Assembly: GCF_002259405.1 (NCBI RefSeq)
Contig: NZ_NPFW01000013.1
Coordinates: 1 to 64,000, forward strand
Source: Rhodococcus sp. 14-2483-1-2
GTDB lineage: Bacteria; Actinomycetota; Actinomycetes; Mycobacteriales; Mycobacteriaceae
Direction: 5' to 3'
DNA length: 64,000 nucleotides
Shown: positions 7,859 through 17,053 of the stretch, piece by piece
Layout of the letters: each line of letters starts with the position of its first letter
Position numbering within the stretch: position 1 is the first letter of the stretch
The notes under the pieces: generated by a model
The model's database searches: none
The model's input: only the letters and a program-made list of their open reading frames with translations
What the model was told of the DNA's origin: nothing
Translations under genes and position numbers: made by a program

Positions 7859-10579
7859 TCAGCCCGGGTCGCCGCCGGCCACCGGGAGCACGGTGCCGGT
7901 GATGTACGACGCCTCGTCGGAGGCGAGGAAGCAGATTGCTGCGGCTTGCTCGTCGAGTGTTCCGTAGCGCTTGAGCAGAGAGGACTCCACGGTCTGATCG
8001 ACGATGGCCTGGTACCAGTTCTTTTCCTGCTCGGTCGAGGGCGCAGGGCCACGGGCGACTCGTCGCGCCGGTGCGTCGGTACCCCCGGGGGCGGTGGCAA
8101 CCACTCGAACACCGTGCGGCGCTGCCTCGAGGGCGAGTGTGGCGGTGATCGCGTTGACGCCGCCCTTCGCTGCGGCGTAGGGGACCCGGTGGATGCCGCG
8201 GGTGGCGACCGAGGAGACATTGACGATGGTGCCGCCGCCGCGTTCGATCATGTGTGGGATCACGGCACGGCATGACCACAGCGTCGGGAACAGTGACCGG
8301 GAGATCTCCTTCTCGATCTGTTCGGGCGGGTATTCGGCGAACGGTTTGGCCCAGATGGTGCCGCCGACGACGTGAATGGACACGTCGACGCGTCCATGTG
8401 CCGCGAGTGCGGCGTCGACCACCGATGACGCGCCCTCCCAGGTTTCGAGGTCGGCGATAACGGGTGTGGCGTCGACACCGTCGTGCCGAAACTCCTCGGT
8501 GAGCGATTCGACCAACTCGGACCGGTCGGCCAGGATCAGTGATCCGCCTTCGGCTCCGATGCGCCGGGCGACGCATTCGCCGATGCCCTGGGCTGCGCCG
8601 GTGATCAGCACGACCTTGCCGGCGAACCGACCAGGGCTGACGAACCTGGGGCGCTTGTTCGACCGGGATTCGTGCATGGCGCGTTTCATCGTCGCTTTCG
8701 AGCGGTCGGCGTGATCGGCGATCAGCGTTCGGGCGCGCTCACGGTCCCCGGCCTCGAACGCGTCGACGATGTCGAGGTGATCTTGGGCGCACAGCGGATC
8801 ACACCAGGTCGCGTTGCGCAGCACCTCCTCCATCGCAGCCTTGACCCCGAGGGCCCGATAGGCCTGCAGCAGATGCTCGTTGCCCGTCTGGGTGAAGAGG
8901 TAATCGTGAAAAGCGGCATTGGTCTCGGTGTACGCGGCGGCATCGACGAACCGATCGCCGTCGACGTAGCGGGTGGTGGTCTCGGCCAACAGCCGGTATC
9001 CGGAGATCTGCTGCGAGGACAGTCGCCCGATCACGAGTTCGAGGGCACCGAGTTCGAGGGCGCGCCTGGCCTCGAACACCGCGTCCGACTCGTGCACGGA
9101 GGGATGTTCCTCGCCGATCTCGTACCCCGAACTCGAAGCAGACACCGGGGGAGCTTCGGAACTCCGCACGACGAGCGGCTGGATATCTCGTGAGGACCAG
9201 ATGCGTTGCGCTGCAACGGAGTGTGCCTCCGGAGTCAGGACCAGGTCTGAGCCCTCGTCCAACCCGCCCTGGTCGGCCGTCGAGCCGACCACGGCGACGC
9301 GCTGACCTGCGATCGCGCGCATGGTTTCCGCCTCGTCGGACGCAGAGAAGCCCGTGTCCCGCTTGTGCAGGGGTTCCTTCACGCGACTTCCGAACACCGC
9401 TCGTCCGAAGATGCTCCTGCCATCGAGAGCGGGTTCGAGATCCGCCGACGCCGCAGGAACGACGTCGGCATCGGCCGTGGCGACTGCCGCATCGATGGTC
9501 GATGTCCGGTCGTCGTTCGCCAGAACCTCTGTCGCAGAATCGGTGTCGTCGTCGAGACTCTCCTTCGCAGCTGCCGAGGACGGCGCGAACTTCTCGTAGT
9601 AGAAGCCGGTCGGTTCGATTCCGGCCTCGGTGAAATGCGTTCTGACGGCCTCGACCATGGGAGGCGGACCGCACAGGTAGACCGCGACATCGCCGCCGTT
9701 GAGGTGTGCGTCGTTCAACAGGGTAGTGACGTACCCCTTGTTCGCAGCGGTGGTCGAGGGGTCCGAGACACAGTGATCCCACGTGAATGCGTCCAATGTC
9801 GAGGCCAGGCCAGCGAGCTCGTCCAGCTGGACGACGTCGTCGTCGGTGCCGACGCCGTACACGAGATGCACGGAACGAGTGCTGGATTCGGCCGCCATGG
9901 TGCGCAGTATCGACAGGATCGGAGCCAACCCGGTGCCGCCGGCCAGCAGCAGTGCAGGTCGCTGGGCCTCGCGCAGAAAGAAGCTACCGTGTGGGCCGGT
10001 GAACGAGATCTTGTCGCCCACGGCCGCCGTGTCGCTCAGGTAGGTGGACATCAGTCCGCCCGGGGTGAGCTTGACCAGGAATTCCAACTCGTCCGATCCG
10101 GAGACGCAGCTGAAGGAGTAGGACCGGGTTTCCTCGGAGCCGGGGACGGTGATGTTGACGTACTGGCCGGGAAGGAAGGCGAGCGTGCCACCTGCCGGTG
10201 CCTCGACAGCGAGCCTGACCGTCGTGGGAGTGAGTTTCTCCACGGCGGTCACGACCGTGTCATGTCTTGCCGCTTGGGTTTTCGCCACCGCCGAGGTGCT
10301 GGCGATCTGCAGCACCAGATCGGACGTGGGCTTCATGCTGCAGGGCAGGCAGTAGCCCTCGTCCGATTCCGACTGCGAGAGCGCGTCGTCGAGGTAGGTA
10401 CCGCCGTCGTACTCACCCGATTCGCACAGAGCCTTGCAGGTTCCGCACGCGCCGTCCCGGCAGTCGAGAGGGATGTTGATCCGCGAGCGGTACGCGGCGT
10501 CGGCGACGGTCTGTTCGTCCTCGCACGTGATGAAGCGGGTGACGCCGTCCTCGAAGGACAGTGCGACGGAATGACTCAC
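7859..10579 (-). CDS. Fused BenC reductase - FCD domain - BenD cis-diol dehydrogenase
   Basis: A single uninterrupted 906-residue frame. Residues 1-95 are a plant-type 2Fe-2S ferredoxin (Cys40, 45, 48, 80); 105-330 are the FAD/NAD reductase (RSYSFS at 152-157, GGTGLAP at 214-220, CGPPPMV at 303-309): BenC, which passes electrons from NADH to the BenAB dioxygenase. Residues 340-490 are an acidic, low-complexity linker. Residues 495-637 match the FCD ligand-binding domain of GntR/FadR regulators, with metal-ligand-type His558, His601 and His623, but no HTH. Residues 650-906 are a short-chain dehydrogenase (TGAAQGIG at 660-667, Ser789/790, Tyr801, Lys805): BenD, which oxidises the benzoate cis-diol to catechol with loss of CO2. 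BenC and BenD are normally separate proteins; the FCD insertion is unexpected. Confidence 0.9.
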   Translation of the reverse strand: MSHSVALSFEDGVTRFITCEDEQTVADAAYRSRINIPLDCRDGACGTCKALCESGEYDGGTYLDDALSQSESDEGYCLPCSMKPTSDLVLQIASTSAVAKTQAARHDTVVTAVEKLTPTTVRLAVEAPAGGTLAFLPGQYVNITVPGSEETRSYSFSCVSGSDELEFLVKLTPGGLMSTYLSDTAAVGDKISFTGPHGSFFLREAQRPALLLAGGTGLAPILSILRTMAAESSTRSVHLVYGVGTDDDVVQLDELAGLASTLDAFTWDHCVSDPSTTAANKGYVTTLLNDAHLNGGDVAVYLCGPPPMVEAVRTHFTEAGIEPTGFYYEKFAPSSAAAKESLDDDTDSATEVLANDDRTSTIDAAVATADADVVPAASADLEPALDGRSIFGRAVFGSRVKEPLHKRDTGFSASDEAETMRAIAGQRVAVVGSTADQGGLDEGSDLVLTPEAHSVAAQRIWSSRDIQPLVVRSSEAPPVSASSSGYEIGEEHPSVHESDAVFEARRALELGALELVIGRLSSQQISGYRLLAETTTRYVDGDRFVDAAAYTETNAAFHDYLFTQTGNEHLLQAYRALGVKAAMEEVLRNATWCDPLCAQDHLDIVDAFEAGDRERARTLIADHADRSKATMKRAMHESRSNKRPRFVSPGRFAGKVVLITGAAQGIGECVARRIGAEGGSLILADRSELVESLTEEFRHDGVDATPVIADLETWEGASSVVDAALAAHGRVDVSIHVVGGTIWAKPFAEYPPEQIEKEISRSLFPTLWSCRAVIPHMIERGGGTIVNVSSVATRGIHRVPYAAAKGGVNAITATLALEAAPHGVRVVATAPGGTDAPARRVARGPAPSTEQEKNWYQAIVDQTVESSLLKRYGTLDEQAAAICFLASDEASYITGTVLPVAGGDPG

Positions 10580-10610
10580 GATGGAACTCCTCGGGATTAC
10601 GGCAGGTCGA

Positions 10611-11150
10611 TCAGAAGTGATAGATGTCGACGACGTGGTGGATGTAGTCGTTCTTCAGCACCACGGTCTTGCGCCGGATGAGTGGCGAGTCGCCGGAGAA
10701 GTCGATCGTGTAGAACGAGGTTCCGTAATACGGATCGATGGTCTTGTACCGGAAATACATGGTGTGCCAGTTGAATCGGACGTCGACGATATCTCCTCGA
10801 CGTTCGATGACCTCGACGTTGCTGATGTTGTGACTGGTCCGCGGCTCGGGTATCGATGTGGCACTGGAACGTTCGGTACGGATGCGGAACACGCGGTCTT
10901 CCAGGCCACCCTTGTTCTCGTAGTAGATCAGCGAGATGTCGGTCTGAGGATCCTCGGTGAGCAGGTCGTTGTCGTCCCAGCAGGGCATCCAGTATTCGAC
11001 GTCGTCCGCGTAGCATGTGAGCCACTTCTCGAACTCGCGATCGTCGAGGTAGCGCGCTTCGCGGTAGAGGAACTGCTCGATGGAGGACTGGGTGATCAGC
11101 CGAGCCGGGGCGGTCTGCCGGCTGTCGGTGTTGTCGACGGTGGCAGTCAT
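10611..11150 (-). CDS. benB: Benzoate 1,2-dioxygenase, small (beta) subunit
   Basis: 179 residues, the family's usual ~160-180. The SnoaL/NTF2-like fold typical of ring-hydroxylating dioxygenase beta subunits is visible in REARYLDDREFEKWLTCYADD and the C-terminal RRKTVVLKNDYIHHVVDIYHF. It supports the alpha-subunit hexamer structurally. ATG 11150 is preceded by AGGAGG. It starts one base after the benA stop, so the two subunits are translationally coupled for stoichiometric assembly. Confidence 0.95.
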   Translation of the reverse strand: MTATVDNTDSRQTAPARLITQSSIEQFLYREARYLDDREFEKWLTCYADDVEYWMPCWDDNDLLTEDPQTDISLIYYENKGGLEDRVFRIRTERSSATSIPEPRTSHNISNVEVIERRGDIVDVRFNWHTMYFRYKTIDPYYGTSFYTIDFSGDSPLIRRKTVVLKNDYIHHVVDIYHF

Positions 11151-11151
11151 G

Positions 11152-12537
11152 TCAGACCTCCTGTGCGGCAGTGGGTGCGGAATCGGCTGCGCGCTGCTTG
11201 TCGAGAGCAGCGAGCAGTGTCGTGCGCCAGTAGCCGTGTTGAACGGGGAACAGGCCCTCGTCTTCGTTCTTGACACCCGCCGAGATGACACCGGGCATGT
11301 CGAGTGCCTCGGCCACCGGATCGGGTCCGGTGAGCCAGTGCTCCGCGCCGCGGCTCATGTCGTTCCACGGCGCATTGGTCGCCTGGAACGTCAGCTGGCA
11401 CGAGCGGAACTCTTCCAGGTCGTCGGGGGTCGCCATGCCGGAGGCGTTGAAGAAGTCCTCGTACTGCCGGATGCGATGTGCGCGAGCCTCTTTGCTCTCA
11501 CCCTTGGGTGCGATGCAGTAGATGGTGACCTCGGTCTTGTTGGGCGCGATCGGCCGGAAGTGCCGGATCTGCGTGCTGAACTGATCCATCAGGTAGACGT
11601 TCGGGTACAGGCACAGGTTGCGTGAACCCTTCACCATGAATTCGCCCTTGGCGTCGCCGAACTTCTCCTTCAGCGAGTCCATCTGGTCCCACAGCGGGCG
11701 GTCCTGAGGGTTGGCCGCCCAGGTCCACAGGCAGAGATGGCCGTTGGGGTAGGACCAGTAGCCGCCGCCGGACTTGCCCCAGCCACCTGCGTCGAGCGCC
11801 TTGGTGGTGTTCTTCGATTCGCCGTTGTTGCGGCGCGAGGTGGTCGCGGCGTAGTTCCAGTGCACGGCGCTGACGTGATAACCGTCGGCACCGTTCTCCG
11901 CCTGCACTTTCCAGTTTCCGTCGAAGGTGTACGACGAGGACCCGCGCAGAACTTCGAGGCCCTCGGGAGACTGGTCGACCAGCATGTCGATGACCTTCGT
12001 CGTGTCACCGAGGTGCTCGGCGAGGGTCGAGACATCGTCGTTGAGGCTGGCGAAGAGGAAGCCGCGGTAGCTCTCGAAGCGAGGGACCTTGGTGAGGTTG
12101 TGCGAACCGTCGACGTCGAACGTGTCGGGGTAGCCGGCACCGTCGGGATCCTTGACCTTGAGCAGAGTGCCGTCGTTACGGAACGTCCAGCCGTGGAAGG
12201 GGCAGGTGAGCGTGGTGCGGTTGTCGGTCTTGCGTCGGCACAGCATCGCACCGCGGTGCGCGCAGGCGTTGATGAGGCAGTGCAGTTCACCGTCCTTGTC
12301 GCGGGTGATCACGACGGGTTGACGGCCCATGTGCACGGTGAAGTAGTCGCCGTTGTTCGGGAGCTGACTCTCGTGGGCGAGGTAGATCCAGTTGCCCTCG
12401 AAGATGTGCTTCATCTCGAGCTCGAAGACCTCCTCGTCGGTGAAGATGCTGCGGTTGGCGCGGTAGATGCCCGCCGCGACGTCGTCGATCACCGCGCTGT
12501 CGATCGTGTTCTGTACGTGATCCAGCATGTCGGTCAT
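11152..12537 (-). CDS. benA: Benzoate 1,2-dioxygenase, large (alpha) subunit
   Basis: 461 residues. The N-terminal Rieske centre is CAHRGAMLC followed by CPFHGW (near residues 92-116). The catalytic domain contains [13 protein letters not shown], which carries the mononuclear Fe(II) facial-triad histidines. With BenB and the BenC moiety it converts benzoate, O2 and NADH to the 1,2-cis-dihydrodiol. GGAGGA lies just upstream of ATG 12537; an in-frame ATG three codons in is possible. It is the first gene of the ben operon, divergent from catR across a 206-base promoter region holding the 22-bp ben element and a LysR-type site. Confidence 0.96.
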   Translation of the reverse strand: MTDMLDHVQNTIDSAVIDDVAAGIYRANRSIFTDEEVFELEMKHIFEGNWIYLAHESQLPNNGDYFTVHMGRQPVVITRDKDGELHCLINACAHRGAMLCRRKTDNRTTLTCPFHGWTFRNDGTLLKVKDPDGAGYPDTFDVDGSHNLTKVPRFESYRGFLFASLNDDVSTLAEHLGDTTKVIDMLVDQSPEGLEVLRGSSSYTFDGNWKVQAENGADGYHVSAVHWNYAATTSRRNNGESKNTTKALDAGGWGKSGGGYWSYPNGHLCLWTWAANPQDRPLWDQMDSLKEKFGDAKGEFMVKGSRNLCLYPNVYLMDQFSTQIRHFRPIAPNKTEVTIYCIAPKGESKEARAHRIRQYEDFFNASGMATPDDLEEFRSCQLTFQATNAPWNDMSRGAEHWLTGPDPVAEALDMPGVISAGVKNEDEGLFPVQHGYWRTTLLAALDKQRAADSAPTAAQEV

Positions 12538-12598
12538 ATCGGGTTCCTCCAGGCGCTTCGAGTTCGATTACAAGCGACTGTGTCAGGGAGTGGTCGCC

Positions 12599-12620
12599 GT
12601 CACACCAGGGCTTTGCCTAG
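12599..12620 (-). promoter_or_regulatory. 22-bp ben regulon element, copy upstream of benA
   Basis: Identical over 22 bases to 5052-5073 in front of benK and in the same orientation relative to transcription. It ends 61 bases before the benA start codon; TGTAAT on the transcribed strand between element and gene is a possible -10. Its placement just upstream of the promoter would suit an activator site for the LAL regulator. The sequence shows the identity; the binding protein is inferred. Confidence 0.65.
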
Positions 12621-12637
12621 GCCCAACCTGGGTGACC

Positions 12638-12660
12638 ATTGATCGCTGTTGCTTATCAAT
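12638..12660 (+). promoter_or_regulatory. LysR-type operator (T-N11-A) in the benA/catR divergent promoter
   Basis: ATTGAT and ATCAAT form a perfect 6-bp inverted repeat separated by 11 bases, the T-N11-A architecture of LysR-type recognition sites. It lies about 84 bases upstream of the catR start. It probably binds CatR for autoregulation and may also influence benA. The assignment is inferred from symmetry and position. Confidence 0.55.
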
Positions 12661-12743
12661 CAGTCGAAAATAGGTCTTTGTCAACGATGGATTCCATCCC
12701 TACTGTGGTCAGGGTCACCCACCATGCACAGAGAGGCTCGGTC

Positions 12744-13673
12744 ATGGAACTTCGGCACCTCTACCACTTCGTAGCCGTTGCCGAGACTCGGCACTTCGGG
12801 CAAGCCGCTACGAGGTTGCACCTGGCTCAGCCGGCGCTGTCGCAATCGGTGCGTCAGTTGGAGGCCGAGTTGGGTGTGACGCTGCTGGCCAGGACGACCC
12901 GTCAGGTGAGCCTGACTCCGGCCGGGGAGTTCTTCTATCGAGAGACGCTGCGCAACCTGGACAATCTCGAGCAGAGTGCGCGGGGAGTGCGCAGGATCGC
13001 CGACGGCCGATACGGACTGGTGCGCATAGGTTTCACCGGCACAGCTGCCTTCGACCAACTGCCGCCGATCGCACGCGCGATCAAGCAGAGGCTGCCCGGC
13101 ATTGCCCTGGAAATTCACGGGGACCTACTCACCCCGGCGCAGGTGGACGGTCTGCGCTCGGAACACCTGGACATAGCGGTGCTACGTCCTCCCGTTGCGG
13201 GTGACGATCTGGTGTTGCGCACGATCACCACGGAATCGTTGGTGCTCGCGTTGCCCGTCGATCACCGGTTCTCCACCGAACCGGCGCTCGACGTCGCCGA
13301 TCTCGCCTACGAGGACTTCGTCATGTACGCCGACACGCATTCGGTGGTCAACGAAGCCGTGGTGACGAGCTGTCGCGCTGCGGGCTTCAGCCCGAGGCGC
13401 GAGCACGAGGCCCCGGACACCTCGGTGTTGCTCGCGCTCGTCGCGGCCGGATTGGGCGTGGCGTTGGTTCCCGAATCCGTCCGCGCTCTGCAGTTGAACG
13501 GCGTCGTGTTCCGCGACATCGCCGGCGCGAGCACTATCGATCTGGCGTTGGCCTGGTGCCGAGATCGGCCGTCGGCACTCGTCGATGCGCTTGTCGGTGC
13601 CCTCGAGGACGCAGGAGTGCTCCCTCGACTCGAACCATCCGTACCGTTTGCTCAGCCGAAGGACATGTCATGA
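12744..13673 (+). CDS. catR: LysR-family regulator of the catechol genes
   Basis: 309 residues. It begins MELRHLYHFVAVAETRHFGQAA, the standard N-terminal HTH of LysR regulators, followed by the two-lobed substrate-binding domain. ATG 12744 is preceded by GAGAGG; upstream in-frame starts would add about 35 residues before the conserved Met. CatR proteins respond to cis,cis-muconate and activate cat genes. Here the stop overlaps the catB start (ATGA), so regulator and pathway genes share a transcript, unlike the usual divergent catR arrangement of Pseudomonas. Confidence 0.88.
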   Translation: MELRHLYHFVAVAETRHFGQAATRLHLAQPALSQSVRQLEAELGVTLLARTTRQVSLTPAGEFFYRETLRNLDNLEQSARGVRRIADGRYGLVRIGFTGTAAFDQLPPIARAIKQRLPGIALEIHGDLLTPAQVDGLRSEHLDIAVLRPPVAGDDLVLRTITTESLVLALPVDHRFSTEPALDVADLAYEDFVMYADTHSVVNEAVVTSCRAAGFSPRREHEAPDTSVLLALVAAGLGVALVPESVRALQLNGVVFRDIAGASTIDLALAWCRDRPSALVDALVGALEDAGVLPRLEPSVPFAQPKDMS

Positions 13674-14773
13674 AGATCGTCGCAGTCGAGGCTGTCCCGT
13701 ATTCGATCCCCTACCGGAAGCCGCTGAAGTTCGCCAGCGGTGAGGTTCACGCGGCCGAGCACGTACTCGTTCGGGTTCACACCGACGACGGTGTGGTCGG
13801 TATCGCCGACGCTCCGCCCCGGCCCTTCACCTACGGCGAGACCCAGCGTGGAGTGGCTGCGGTGATCGAGACCCTCTTCGCGCCCGCAATCGTCGGCCTC
13901 ACCCTCGTCGAGCGCGAGGTGGTACACGCGAAAATGGCTCGTACCGTTGGCAATCCGGTTGCGAAGTCGGCAGTGGACATGGCCATCTGGGATGCCCTGG
14001 GGCAGACCCTCGACCTACCCGTCACCGAATTGCTCGGCGGATACACCGACCGGATGCGAGTGAGCCACATGCTCGGGTTCGATACGCCGGCTGCGATGGT
14101 CGACGAAGCCACCAGGATGCGGGAGACATACGGAATCGAGGTCTTCAAGGTCAAGGTCGGCCGTCGGCCCGTCGACCTCGACACAGCAGTCGTACGTGCT
14201 CTGCGAGAAGGACTGGGCGACGGCGTCGAACTCTACGTGGACGGCAATCGAGGCTGGACCGCCGCCGAATCGGCGCGTGCCATGAAAGAGATGTCGGATC
14301 TGGGGCTCACTCTCGCCGAGGAACTGTGCCCGGCCGACGACGTCCTCGGCCGCCGCTGGCTCGTCCAGCAACTCGACATCCCCTTCGTAGCAGACGAATC
14401 CGCGACCACCCCGGCCGAAGTCACCCGCGAAATTCTCGGCGGATCGGCGACCGCGGTGAGCATCAAGACCGCCCGCACCGGATTCACCACGTCGCAGCGG
14501 ACCCACCACCTGTGCGAGGGCCTCGGCGTCGACGTGGTGATGGGGAACCAGATCGACGGACAGCTCGGCACGGCCTGCACGGTTGCCTTCGGCGCGGCGT
14601 TCGACCTGACATCGCGTCGAGCAGGCGAGCTGTCCAACTTCCTCGACATGAGCGACGACCTGCTCACCGAGAGTCTCGAGATTCGCGACGGTGCGCTCGG
14701 TGTCCTGCCGGGATCGGGACTCGGCGTGCGCATCGACCCGGACAAACTCGCGAAATACCGCACCGACCAGTGA
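13670..14773 (+). CDS. catB: Muconate cycloisomerase
   Basis: 367 residues, enolase superfamily. The KVKVG motif supplies the catalytic Lys pair; Asp in VDGN, Glu in AEELCP and Asp in ADES are the metal ligands; SIKTAR carries the second catalytic Lys. It cycloisomerises cis,cis-muconate to muconolactone. It is translationally coupled to catR by a 4-base overlap and followed 43 bases later by catA. The gene order catR-catB-catA-catC matches Rhodococcus catechol clusters. Confidence 0.93.
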   Translation: MKIVAVEAVPYSIPYRKPLKFASGEVHAAEHVLVRVHTDDGVVGIADAPPRPFTYGETQRGVAAVIETLFAPAIVGLTLVEREVVHAKMARTVGNPVAKSAVDMAIWDALGQTLDLPVTELLGGYTDRMRVSHMLGFDTPAAMVDEATRMRETYGIEVFKVKVGRRPVDLDTAVVRALREGLGDGVELYVDGNRGWTAAESARAMKEMSDLGLTLAEELCPADDVLGRRWLVQQLDIPFVADESATTPAEVTREILGGSATAVSIKTARTGFTTSQRTHHLCEGLGVDVVMGNQIDGQLGTACTVAFGAAFDLTSRRAGELSNFLDMSDDLLTESLEIRDGALGVLPGSGLGVRIDPDKLAKYRTDQ

Positions 14774-14816
14774 TTTTCAGCCTCCGATAACACGTACCAG
14801 ACACAAGGAGTTCACC

Positions 14817-15683
14817 ATGAGCATCGACCACGCAGCAACGACAGACCTCCCCGCCGAGGTGGCAACAGCTGCCGCGTCGGGTGCGAACGCCACCCAGCGC
14901 TTCACCTCCGACAAGCAGGCCGCTGCCGACACCCCGCCCGAACGCGTGAGTCTGCTCGCCCGTCAGGTGATTTCGGCAATCTACGACACGGTCCGCGAAC
15001 ACAAGGTCACCTACGAGGAATACAACGCCCTCAAGGCATGGCTGATCAACGTCGGTGAGACCGGGGAGTGGCCGCTCTTCCTCGACGTGTGGGTCGAACA
15101 CGTCGTCGAGGAGGTGGCCGGAGAGTCGCGTGAGGGCAGCAAGGGCACGATCGAGGGCCCCTACTACGTTCCCGATGCCCCCGAACTCGGTTCCGCGGCG
15201 ATCCTGCCCACCCGCGATGGGGAGAAAGGCACCCCACTCCTGTTCAAGGGGCAGGTGCGCGGCGTCGACGGTGCCGCGCTGCCGCATGCGGTCATCGAGA
15301 TCTGGCATGCCGACGCCGACGGCTTCTACTCTCAGTTCGCACCCGGCATCCCGGAGTGGAACCTGCGCGGCACGGTCACTGCAGATGATCAGGGACAGTT
15401 CTGGATTCACACCATGAAGCCCGCGCCGTACCAGATTCCGACCGACGGAGCGTGTGGAAATCTGATCTCCGCGGCCGGGTGGCACCCGTGGCGTCCGGCG
15501 CACCTGCACCTCAAGGTCGCGGCAGCAGGACACCAGCAGATCACCACCCAACTCTATTTCCCCGGTGACGCACACAACGACGACGACGTCGCGAGTGCGG
15601 TCAAGCCCGAGCTCATTCTCGACCCGAGCGATGTCGACGGCGGACAGGAAGTCACGTACGACTTCGTTCTCGACAAGGCCTGA
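14817..15683 (+). CDS. catA: Catechol 1,2-dioxygenase (intradiol)
   Basis: 288 residues. GPYYVPDAP contains the first iron-ligand Tyr, and HPWRPAHLHLK supplies the two His ligands of the non-heme Fe(III) site; the N-terminal helical linker forms the dimer interface. It cleaves catechol to cis,cis-muconate. AAGGAG lies seven bases before ATG 14817. It receives catechol made by BenABCD from benzoate. Confidence 0.95.
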   Translation: MSIDHAATTDLPAEVATAAASGANATQRFTSDKQAAADTPPERVSLLARQVISAIYDTVREHKVTYEEYNALKAWLINVGETGEWPLFLDVWVEHVVEEVAGESREGSKGTIEGPYYVPDAPELGSAAILPTRDGEKGTPLLFKGQVRGVDGAALPHAVIEIWHADADGFYSQFAPGIPEWNLRGTVTADDQGQFWIHTMKPAPYQIPTDGACGNLISAAGWHPWRPAHLHLKVAAAGHQQITTQLYFPGDAHNDDDVASAVKPELILDPSDVDGGQEVTYDFVLDKA

Positions 15684-15688
15684 GCGGC

Positions 15689-15973
15689 ATGCTTTTTGCA
15701 GTGAAGATGGACGTCGCGCTCCCGCAGAATCTCGATGCGGACGTGCGAACCGACACTCTCGCACGGGAGAAGGCCTACTCGCAGCAGTTGCAGCGCGACG
15801 GCGAATGGGTGAGCATCTGGCGACTGGTGGGCCAGTACTCGAATCTGAGCATCTTCGACGTGCGAGACAACGAGCGACTTCACGAGATTCTATGGAATCT
15901 ACCGCTGTTTCCGTACATGAGCATCGACGTGACTCCGCTCGCCGGGCACCCTTCGGACATCTCCACGGGGTGA
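15689..15973 (+). CDS. catC: Muconolactone delta-isomerase
   Basis: 94 residues, the family's standard length of 92-96. The start LFAVKMDVALP and the segment LWNLPLFPYMSIDVTPLAGHPSD are typical of MIase, a decameric ferredoxin-like-fold enzyme. It isomerises muconolactone to 3-oxoadipate enol-lactone. It starts five bases after the catA stop. The next enzyme, enol-lactone hydrolase, is not in this window. Confidence 0.94.
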   Translation: MLFAVKMDVALPQNLDADVRTDTLAREKAYSQQLQRDGEWVSIWRLVGQYSNLSIFDVRDNERLHEILWNLPLFPYMSIDVTPLAGHPSDISTG

Positions 15974-15976
15974 ATC

Positions 15977-16894
15977 GTGTCCTGGCAGGGTGAGCAGTGG
16001 CGGTACGAGCTCGGCGATGTGTTCGCCGGGCTCGTACCCGAGCATATCGACGATCGCCCGTTGACCGGGTCGATCGAGGGCGTCACGATCGGTGAGCTGG
16101 GCACGTTCGAGGTCGGCGGTTCGCCGCAGACGGTGCGACGAACGCGATCGGCTGTGCGCAGACGACCCACCGATGCGGTGAAAGTCTGTGTGCAGCTGCA
16201 GGGTCGGGCTCTGGTTCGCCAAGGCGACAACGAACTGGCTCTTCGTCCTGGACAGTTCGGTCTCTACGACACCCGAAAAGCGTACGATCTTCGACTCGAG
16301 GGCGAGTGGCGTTGTGCGGTGATGGTGTTCCCTCCCGACGCGCTTCGGCTACCGCAGAAGTTGATCGATGCCGCGATGCAGCGCCCGCACGACATCGGTG
16401 CCGGTCCCGGCGCTGTACTCGAGTCCTTCGTACGAGCGGCACTGGGACAGACGGAGAAGGACTCGGTCGATCCCGGCTCGGCTCTGCGCTTCGCCGATGC
16501 CGGTCTCAGCCTCATCGGCAGTGCCCTGACCGTCGACGCGCACATCGACGTCGAGGGACCGGGAGAGCAGGCGAGGAAACTCGCCGTCCTGACCTACATC
16601 GAGCAGCATCTCCTCGACCCCGGTCTGTGTCATCACTCCGTCGCGGCCGCGCTGGCGATGTCCTCGCGTAGCCTCGACAGGCTCTTCGTCGGCGAAACCA
16701 CAACTGTCACAGCAACTATTCGGGAGATGAGGCTCGACGGTGCCAGGCGAGACCTCCTCGCGTCCCGAGCAGTGAGGTCTACCGTCGGCGCTGTGGCCGC
16801 CCGCTGGTGCTTCTCCGATGCAGCGCACTTCAGTCGCCTGTACAAGCGCAGATTCGGCATCAGTCCAGCTGCGGAACGTTCCGCACTTCGCTGA
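15977..16894 (+). CDS. AraC-family regulator (FeaR/AraC-binding-2 type)
   Basis: 305 residues. The N-terminal cupin-like ligand domain shows LRPGQFGLYDTRKAYDLRL, a signature shared with three other AraC regulators in this window (41514-42464, 52807-53754, 55116-56021). The C-terminal double HTH ends in AAHFSRLYKRRFGISPA. GTG 15977 lies three bases after the catC stop, so it can be read from the cat transcript. The next genes encode an alcohol oxidoreductase and a benzaldehyde-type dehydrogenase, so control of those is likely, with an aromatic alcohol, aldehyde or acid as effector; this is inferred. Confidence 0.85.
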   Translation: MSWQGEQWRYELGDVFAGLVPEHIDDRPLTGSIEGVTIGELGTFEVGGSPQTVRRTRSAVRRRPTDAVKVCVQLQGRALVRQGDNELALRPGQFGLYDTRKAYDLRLEGEWRCAVMVFPPDALRLPQKLIDAAMQRPHDIGAGPGAVLESFVRAALGQTEKDSVDPGSALRFADAGLSLIGSALTVDAHIDVEGPGEQARKLAVLTYIEQHLLDPGLCHHSVAAALAMSSRSLDRLFVGETTTVTATIREMRLDGARRDLLASRAVRSTVGAVAARWCFSDAAHFSRLYKRRFGISPAAERSALR

Positions 16895-17053
16895 CCTCGA
16901 TTCTGCGAACATATCTGTCCAACAACGGATCCGGCGATATTCGGCGGATATCGACAAGAACTGTGTCGGAAATCGTCAATCGCGTCGTCGGCTCGCTGCG
17001 CACACTGGAGGCCTACCGGTGTGGGGCCGGTCACTTCGAAGGGATTGAAGACG

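Noticed and set aside
9080-9160. Possible separate GntR regulator gene within the benCD reading frame
   Set aside because: The FCD region has no HTH before it, and the frame is continuous from BenC into BenD without a credible internal start.
16996-17001. CTGCGC upstream of the first GMC gene as a member of the GTGCGC/TTGCGC operator set
   Set aside because: No second copy 21-22 bases away, so the defining repeat is missing.
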